Shown piece by piece: positions 57,221 to 64,000 of a stretch of 64,000 nucleotides of DNA. Location of the stretch: contig CM035305.1 of NCBI GenBank assembly GCA_002900995.3, forward strand, positions 3,022,467-3,086,466, given 5' to 3'. Both the position numbers and the translations under genes were made by a program. This DNA comes from Ganoderma boninense (Eukaryota; Basidiomycota; Agaricomycetes; Polyporales; Polyporaceae). The notes below the pieces were generated by a model. The model had not been told where the DNA came from. It worked only from the letters and a program-made list of their open reading frames with translations, and made no database searches. How positions within the stretch are numbered: the stretch's first letter is position 1; each line of letters opens with the position of its first letter.

Positions 57221-60200
57221 TCACTCCGCGAGCCACTTCTCGCACTTCTTCACGTACTTGTCGAGAAGGAGCGCCATATCGCGGATGACGAACGTGAGCA
57301 CGACCTTCGCGAAGAACTCGGACGCGTGCCGCAGCTTCATGTCAAGCGCGGCGCGCACGTCCATCGGGAACGTAGCGTACAGTGGGGCCATCCCCTGCGG
57401 CGCTGCGGCCTTGGTGTGCTCGTCGAGGACCTGCACCGCCTGAAAGAGCTTCGAGATGCCCTGCACGTATAGTGCGGGCGAATCCAAGCTGGCAATGGGC
57501 GAGAGTTAGTGTTAGTCTGCTGCTCGTAGCCCGGCCAGAAATGTCACACGCACTTCTTTCCGTTCGTGATTTTGTCGAACTGTCGGGTGAGGCGGCCTCC
57601 CCATGAAGTGACCTGCAGATCGGCACACGCACGCGAATACACGTCAATCACCAGGACTCCACGCGACGAAAGCGAAAGGGCCTTGAAAAAGACAATACGA
57701 GACGGGTACTCACACCGCTGCTCTTCTTGGTCGCGAAGCCCTCGCCCACCCCCAGTTTCTTCCCGAACTGGCCGACAACACCATCGCATACGCTCGAAAA
57801 CTCCTCCAGCTTCGCCGCCCAATGCTCACCCTCCTTCCTCCCAATCGCACCGATGCCTAATGCCATCCCGCTGCTGACATTCCCTGCCCCAAAATACTCC
57901 GCAGACCAGTGCGCGAGCTCCTCGAGTGCGGAACAGAGCACCTCGACGACGCGGATCTTCTCGGGTACGTTCGTCAGCTTTGCGCCGCCCTGCGACCAGA
58001 CCTCCTGCGGGACGTGCAGCCGGCGTGTAACATACCCACCGGTCTTGGACGTCATCGTTAGCCGGATGAGGGTCATCATGTGGTACGGTTTACGGAGGGG
58101 ATCTGACGGAGCGGATGAAGGGAAGGGGCTAAGCGGTGCGGTGGGTATATTCGCGTAGGGTATCGGGGGTGGCGGAACGAGAGGTGGGGACGTCAGCGAG
58201 AGGGTCGATAGTCCCAATTGTGGCGACAGGATAGCTGTGTTGACGGTGATTTGGGGAGGCGCAGAGGGGTTGAGGCGGGAAGGTATGGAGGGTTTGCGTG
58301 GGGCCGGTGAGCCCCCAGGCGCAGCTGTTGGGTATGAATTTGCGCTGACAATAGATGGTCGTCTACCTGGCTGCGATACTGCACGACTTCGGCCGATGCC
58401 AAGGCTGCTAACAGTACTGCCGGGAAGGGCGGATACCATCCTGTTTCCTACAGTCGGGACGGATGGTACGGACGCCGTGGAATCTGTCGGTGACGGTGTA
58501 TCCCCCAAGGACGACGGTGGTGCTGATGATTTCCCTCGTCGCTGGTGAATGGCACCCATCGCTGGCGAGGTGTTGATCAGGGTGAGCTTGCTAGTCGGCG
58601 TAACTTCTGAGCGTCCTGAGAGCGTTGAACCACCTCTGGGTCGCGGTGTCGTAAAGTTATCTGGGCTAGCGGGCGGTGGAGGTGACGCTGGTTCAGCGTT
58701 CCTGATTCGAGAAGTTTGAGGATCGGGAGAGGGAACGGGGAGAGGTGGTAAAGGTGGAGACGCCCCATGGGGTGCGTTTAGACGCGATCTTGAGCGTGGC
58801 GATTCCTCGATAGTATGGGGTGGTTCACGAGGAACTCCGCCATCGAGTGGCTCTTCCCGGAGGGAAGCTAACCGGCTCCCAGAATTATTACGCTTGTGGC
58901 TCACCGAGTTCCCTCGCGGGCGGACGATATCAACTGGGCGCAGCGTTTGCGTGGGCGTAAGATCGGGTTGGTCAGCACTTGTTGGAGACGGTGCTGGAGG
59001 AGGAAGGGTGGTTGGCGGGGGTGCAGCGGGCGGCAATGTTGATGATGCTCGTGGCCTGTTCGTACGAATTAGCGATTGTCGAGAGTTTGGGCCTACAGGG
59101 GAAGCCGCTACTGAGGCGGCGGCGGCGGCGTATGGGTGTACAGGTGAGGCCGTTCCGTGGACATATTGGAGGGAGCGCCCGGAGAGGGGAGAAAGACTTG
59201 TGTAGCTGCCATTGCGACTGAGTGCACTGGACTCGTCGTCTGTTGTACTGTCACCTCTGGCAGTTTCTGACGAATGGCGGTTCTCTGCTTCTCGTGAGCG
59301 TGACGGGGAGTGGGGATGGCTGCTGACATCAGAGGTTTCAGAGGTTGGCGATATGGACGCGGGAGATGAAGGCCGTGTTGAGTCGCTGGAAACAGATACG
59401 GAAGACACAGACGGTGGCGAGTGGGGTGGCAGGGGGATGTCGTAGACCACGCTGAGAATGTTCATACGATCCGCGTATGTGTCATGCTGTGGTGGGTGAA
59501 CGAGGGTCTACTTAGGGGAAAACACACAAAGAAGACTTTGCCACTCACAATTGATTTCAGCCTTCGCACCTCCTCCTCCTGCGCAACAACACTCCTCCGC
59601 CTCCCGGTCCCTCTGCGCGATTCAGTACTGTCTTCTCCCCTTATTACCCTCTCCATCACCTCGCTCAAGAGCGCTACACTCTTCGCGTAGGCCATCACAG
59701 CACCATAGGGATCGTCATTGGTCGAGTCGAGCTTTACGGCTTCTCGCGCAAGCTCCAACGCCTTCGTCAGAGCCCGTCGTGATGACGGTCGTGGTTGCCC
59801 AGATCGCTGGTCCATTGGGGGAAGGAGGAGTTTGTCTGCGGGGTCGATCGGGGCAAGCTGGATCCCAGGGCGACGGAGGATGGAGGGGGGCGGAGAGTCG
59901 GCAAGGTTTTCTGAGGAGGGGTTGCTGCTGAGCGTAGGAGACGTGTAGCCGTTGTTGGAGATGGATGCGTATCTGGCTTGGGAGAAAGCGGTGACTGCAG
60001 CCAGGCCGGGCGAGGGCGATGGGCGCGCATAGGTTGTATTCATGCTGGGAACATCGGGACCTGATCCTGATGCATCTGGCATTCCATCATAGGCTTCATA
60101 GCGTGATAGGCCCATGGCCGGAGGCAAGCTCGGGATGGGCTGGGAGGGAGGGGGGCCAGGGGGCGGAGGAGTATGGCCGACAGTTGAGCGACGGCGCGAG

Positions 60201-60322
60201 GCGAAGTTGGAGGAGGAAGAGGCCGCAACGAGTGATGTTCCCGAGCCGTTAAGCGCCGCCGTTGTCCAGTCCCGACCTCGATGGACTACAGATACCGGAT
60301 GGCTGTCGTAGTCGAGTTCCAT
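57221..60322 (-). CDS. MIT-domain protein of a conserved fungal family
   Basis: Exons 60322-59549, 59486-57714, 57612-57554 and 57488-57221 join in frame to 957 aa. An MIT-like helical domain lies at about residues 180-270 (ALTKALELAREAVKLDSTND, then MAYAKSVALLSEVMERVI), followed by HDTYADRMNILS. About 420 residues of Ser/Pro-rich disorder follow. The C-terminus is the most conserved part: KTGGYVTRRLHVPQEVWSQG, YFGAGNVSSGMALGIGAIGR, EFSSVCDGVVGQFGKKLG, SWGGRLTRQFDKITNGKN, and FVIRDMALLLDKYVKKCEKW. I recognise this architecture as an uncharacterised family widespread in Dikarya. MIT domains bind ESCRT-III tails, so a role in endosomal sorting or membrane scission is a reasonable inference. An in-frame upstream ATG near 60373 is possible, but 60322 (MELDYDSHP) is preferred. 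Confidence 0.85.
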
Positions 60323-61672
60323 GACGAACAGTAAGGAGAGGGCGTCGCGCGGACGAGGGGCCTGCGTGTGCACCTATCGCGAACTTGACCAGGGAGAGAG
60401 ACCTCGACCGGGAGAGTCGCTTGTTCGGGGAAACAAGAAGCCAATTAAGGCTAGTTCCTTCAAGAGTCCGTTATTGTCTACAAGCGCAAGACAGGGGCGA
60501 CTGGATGCAAAGACAACGATGAAAGGACAGCGAAGAGCAGTGAGGGCGCGCTGGAGCGCGTCGTGCGGATCCGAGAAGGCGGGCTGGACTATATCGGTTA
60601 CCACAGTGCGCGTCGCGCGCCACAAACACTAAGCTCGCCAAGGGGAGATCGATCAGGCGAGAAGTCTCAGCGCATATAAGTATGCCAGAAGTACGTGGGA
60701 GGGAGGGATTCGGAAGAAGGAGGATGGCGGACGAAGACAAGCGCAGCGTCAGCGCTGTGTGGTCAGAGGATAAGGTTGCTCAAGACCGGCAAGCTTTAGA
60801 CATGGGGACTCGGAGGAGGAGCGTAGCCGCGAACAGCTGCTGCGCCGAATTATTCCGGGGTGCATATCCCCCAGCGACGACTGGGCGGCCGTCTACACCC
60901 GTGGCCAAGGCACGCGTCCCGCTCTATTCCTTTTCGCCACAATGGCCGGCCCCGCGCTCAGATAATCCATCTCAAGCCGTACTTTGCTGCCACCCAGCCC
61001 CACTCTGACTTGTAAACGCCGATCCAGAACAAATGCCCCCGCATGAGCCTCAATGTAACGTCGCCGTTTACCGTCATCCTGTGAAACCGAAGCACGTGGG
61101 CTGCATGAATCTACTGTGTTCTCAGTCGTTGAATCCCCAAAGCTAACAGATGGACTCCTCTATTTCTGATCATCATATCTCCCGCTCCGCTGTCTCCGCC
61201 CATCAATACTTACAAATTTAGTTCTCGTTCTTCCACCTTCCCTGTCTTATTCGCACGTCACAAGAGGTCCTGTCCCATCTCCCGGTCGTCCTTCTGCTGC
61301 ATGTCCGCGCTTTCCTACACAGCCTTACCCGAGAGCAGACATTTCCTACCTTCCCCACCCACCAGCAAATGGAGACAATGTGAAAAACAGTTGGCAACCG
61401 ATAAAACTATTATGTGATCCAAAAGAGCGGAGGGACATCGTGCTATCAACTGGAAGCTACAAAACACTGGCGAATTCGGAGAAACGAAGCAAGGAGACGC
61501 AAGGGGGCACTAGAACAAGTATCGCGGAGCTAGGTATTGAAACGGTTATAGTATACCATCCGTAGGAGAACCCACGACCAGTGGGACAACAACGAGGGTG
61601 AGCCGAACACATAGGGTATAAGTACCGGAGCCTTGGCAGATGAGATTTTCCAGCGCAACTGTTGCGCCGTAA
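60323..61672. other. Intergenic region, no gene seen
   Basis: About 1.35 kb between the MIT-domain gene start and the septin stop, both on the minus strand. It should hold the MIT gene promoter and the septin 3' UTR. Open frames such as 60682-61008 (+) show no domain. No RNA gene was recognised. Confidence 0.45.
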
Positions 61673-63394
61673 TCACTCGCGGAACTCTGACTGGGAACCT
61701 TGCGCCGCGAGCCGACTCTCGAGATTCCTGCAAAAGATGACATCAGCTTCTGACTTCCCCCATGGGAGTATTAGCCGAACTTACCTGAGCGATTCTTCCT
61801 TCGCCAAAAGCTCCTGCCTCTTCTCGTTGATCTCGCGCTGAACACGAAGTTCGATTTCGCGCAGCTGGATGATCTAACGTCAGCGCCGGAGTTGGAAACC
61901 AAACATAAAGAAGCTGATCCACCTTCTCCTCCTCCCTGCGGAGTTGCTCCTCCTTGAGACGGACGCTCTGGCTCGCAAGCTCCTCCGGCAGGATCGAAGA
62001 ATCCCTGTTCCCCCTGTTAATCTCAGCATCAATCTCTGCCAATCGTATAGCACATACTGAGTGTCAGAGTGCACGGTCCTCGAGAGCTTCTCAGTACGGT
62101 ACGTCTCGTAGAGGACATCGTGCGTGAGCGCCTTGAGGTCCGCCAAGTGGGTGCTTTGCAGATACGATGAGCCACAGCACGTTGCCAAGGCTCTATGTCT
62201 GGTGACTCACTTGAGCAAGGCGCCCCGGAGGCGACTGAAGTCGCAGTGCTTAGGGTTGTCGACCTCAGCAATGCCCCACGGATAGATCCTAGCCCGAATG
62301 GGCTGGCCGTCCATCTCGATCTCCTCCTCGGAGCCGATGATAGAGAAAGGCATCATGGCCTACGCAATAGGATTAGCTCCATGAATGTTCGAAATAGATG
62401 CAAGGGCGACGAACGCGGAGTTCGCTGTTGTCCTGGATTGTCTCCTCATCGTCCTCCTCGATGTCGTACGGGAAGTTGTACACCGGGATATCATAATGCT
62501 CGATGTCCTCCATAATCTAGAGTTTCTAGATCAATATGCATTCGTTGGGCGGGATCGAAGGATACACCTACCCGCTTCTTAAACCCACGAAGCTCGCTCG
62601 GGGTAAGGGAGTCAGCCTTGCCAATGACGGGGATAACGTTGACGCGGGGCGAGAGCCGACGCATCAACTCGATGTCAATCTCCCGCAAACTACTTGGACA
62701 TGAGTTCCATGTAAATCGGCCCAGAATAGCAACACGTACGCATGGCCAGTGGGAGAGATGAAGTAGAGGAGGGCATGCACCCTGTTGTCCCTGAAACGGG
62801 GGTTACGTTTGATGCGGGACTCCTCAGCAAGAATGTCATCATATTGGCGTTCAAGGTGGCCGACAATCTCTTGGAAGCTATGGTGGTGGGGGAGATTCAG
62901 GGGAAAGCCTTGACGAACAAAGAAATGCACGTACGCGAACTCGTTGTCAATATTGTCGCCGAATCCGGGGGTATCAACAATGGTCAGCGCAATACGAACA
63001 CCGTCTTCCTCCAGCTCTATACACTTGATCAGCAGTGTGCACTTAAACAAGACACGTGTACGCACCAACGTTGACGGGCTTGATCCTGATGCCCTCCTCG
63101 ACGTGAGCGGTGTCAGGAGAGTCGCAGACCTTGTGGGGAAGGACCTCGGACTCGCAAAGGGTGTTCACGAACGTGGTACGACCAGTGCCAGAAGCACCTG
63201 CGCATGAAAGTTATCGTCAGGACCAGTATAAGGCCTTGGAGGATGGGATATTGGTGAATGGACGCGCATGGACCATGCGCGTTGGCAGGGTGAGCGCGCG
63301 GCACAAACGGAATGGACAACTTACCGACGACCATGACGGTGAACTGGACACCCTTCTTGACCTTGTTGCCCCTGCGTCTGCCAGCGAACGACAT
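61673..63394 (-). CDS. CDC11: Septin, CDC11/AspA type
   Basis: A multi-exon minus-strand gene of about 390 aa. It starts MSFAGRRRGNKVKKGVQFTV, a short N-terminus with a polybasic stretch. The P-loop GASGTGRTTFVNTL contains the Arg that marks the Cdc11 class. G3 is DTPGFGDNIDNE and G4 is GKADSLT. The region of the septin unique element contains RLRGALL and LKALTHDVLYETYRTEKL. The C-terminus is a predicted coiled coil (ASQSVRLKEEQLRREEEK, then REIEFRVQREINEKRQELLA) ending SEFRE. The last exon is 61727-61673. Septins polymerise into rings and bars at septa, hyphal tips and clamp structures; Cdc11 caps the hetero-octamer. All GTPase motifs look intact. Confidence 0.93.
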
Positions 63395-63606
63395 GATGGA
63401 GAGAGGATGAACTGCGGGTTGGAGGAACGACCTGGGCGACGGCGACCGCTTTTTCGTGGTGGAACAGGAAGGCAACTTGGGTCGCTGGCCGTTTCAAACT
63501 CCGCCCACCCCGGCGCTTGCACGTCGGTCTCGTTCCATTCCGTTTAGCGCCCATATCTGGCCATTTCCATTCGCCCTTCCCCTGCCCCCCTCGCGTCTCG
63601 GCGCAG
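63395..63606. promoter_or_regulatory. Divergent promoter of the septin and the last gene
   Basis: The 212 bp between the septin start (leftward) and the last gene's start (rightward) must serve both. It is CT-rich on the rightward side. No named element was recognised. Confidence 0.4.
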
Positions 63607-64000
63607 ATGCTCTCGACGCCCTCCTCTTCTATTGCATGCTGCGCTAGGAGAGCGGTGTATCTTCATTTCAAGAGAAGCATCAAGACGCGTCCACTGATCG
63701 CAGAGGAACCAAACCAATCGCTCAAGAAACCCAAGGTCACTAAGAAGACATACGCTGAGCTCCCGACTGGACGCGTCCTCCCCGATGGCACTGTGTCGCC
63801 TCCACTCAACGAATGGACAGGAGGCCTTAGGGAGGCTGTAGTCGCGCATGAAATCAGTATCTCTTCCATACGTGCGCACTTCCATGCGGACCAATATATC
63901 TCCTTTCTGACTCCTTCGTCGACTGGTCGGCTGCATGATGTTAGCGGAAGAGACGCGTTCACTGGGCCCGGAACAGCTGTTGCATGACGCGGAACCGTCA
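63607..64000 (+). CDS. N-terminus of a probable mitochondrial protein (partial)
   Basis: The frame from the ATG at 63607 reads MLSTPSSSIACCARRAVYLH, rich in Ser and Arg and lacking acidic residues, as in mitochondrial presequences. It continues KTRPLIAEEPNQSLKKPKVT, KKTYAELPTGRVLPDG and VSPPLNEWTGGLREAVVAHE. An intron probably starts near 63857 (GAAATCA|GTATCT), because the downstream translation loses character. I do not recognise the protein from this fragment. It continues beyond the right edge. Confidence 0.6.

Overview
The window is nuclear DNA of a filamentous basidiomycete, most likely an Agaricomycete. The evidence is dense short spliceosomal introns (about 45-85 nt, GT-AG, with CTRAY-type branch points), moderately GC-rich coding sequence, tightly packed genes on both strands, and gene types typical of that group: a tandem cupredoxin surface protein, a single-exon F-box-like/LRR protein, and long Ser/Pro-rich conserved proteins. 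I see no bacterial-style operons, CRISPR array, rRNA gene or intact transposon. All assignments come from reading the translations. No database search was run.

Layout. 0-7 kb: the 5' end of a FUS3/KSS1-type MAP kinase (-), a two-domain cupredoxin surface protein (+), CBF5/dyskerin (-) divergent from ribosomal protein eL22 (+). 7-19 kb: a DHX29-type DEAH/RHA helicase (-) and the INO80 remodeler ATPase (-). 19-25.2 kb: fumarase (-), PEX11 (+), a small CMC1-like twin CX9C protein (-) and lipoyl synthase (+). 25.4-30.8 kb: ribosomal protein eS28 (+), a GT8 glycosyltransferase (+), and KAE1 (-) divergent from saccharopine dehydrogenase LYS1 (+). 31.8-40.5 kb: a Pro/Ser-rich unknown (+), an Ies1-like INO80-complex subunit (-), TIM8 (+) and a PlsC-type acyltransferase (-). 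40.5-43.8 kb is largely unassigned. 43.8-51.1 kb: an F-box-like/LRR protein (+), a giant alpha/beta hydrolase-like protein (+) and a mucin-like single-pass membrane protein (-). 51.1-54.0 kb is unassigned. 54.0-64 kb: a second, diverged Ies1-like paralog (+), an MIT-domain protein (-), a CDC11-type septin (-) and the start of a probably mitochondrial protein (+).

Themes. Most genes are housekeeping: ribosome and tRNA biology (CBF5, eL22, eS28, KAE1, DHX29), chromatin (INO80 and two Ies1-like genes) and mitochondria (fumarase, lipoyl synthase, CMC1, TIM8). Several pairs are divergent with short shared promoters: CBF5/eL22, CMC1/LIP5, KAE1/LYS1, septin/last gene. The most notable observation is that the INO80 ATPase gene lies within 40 kb of two paralogous genes for a putative INO80 subunit, one canonical and one diverged. 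I found no clearly novel multi-gene system. The unassigned stretches at 36.2-38.3, 40.5-43.8 and 51.1-54.0 kb are where one could hide.
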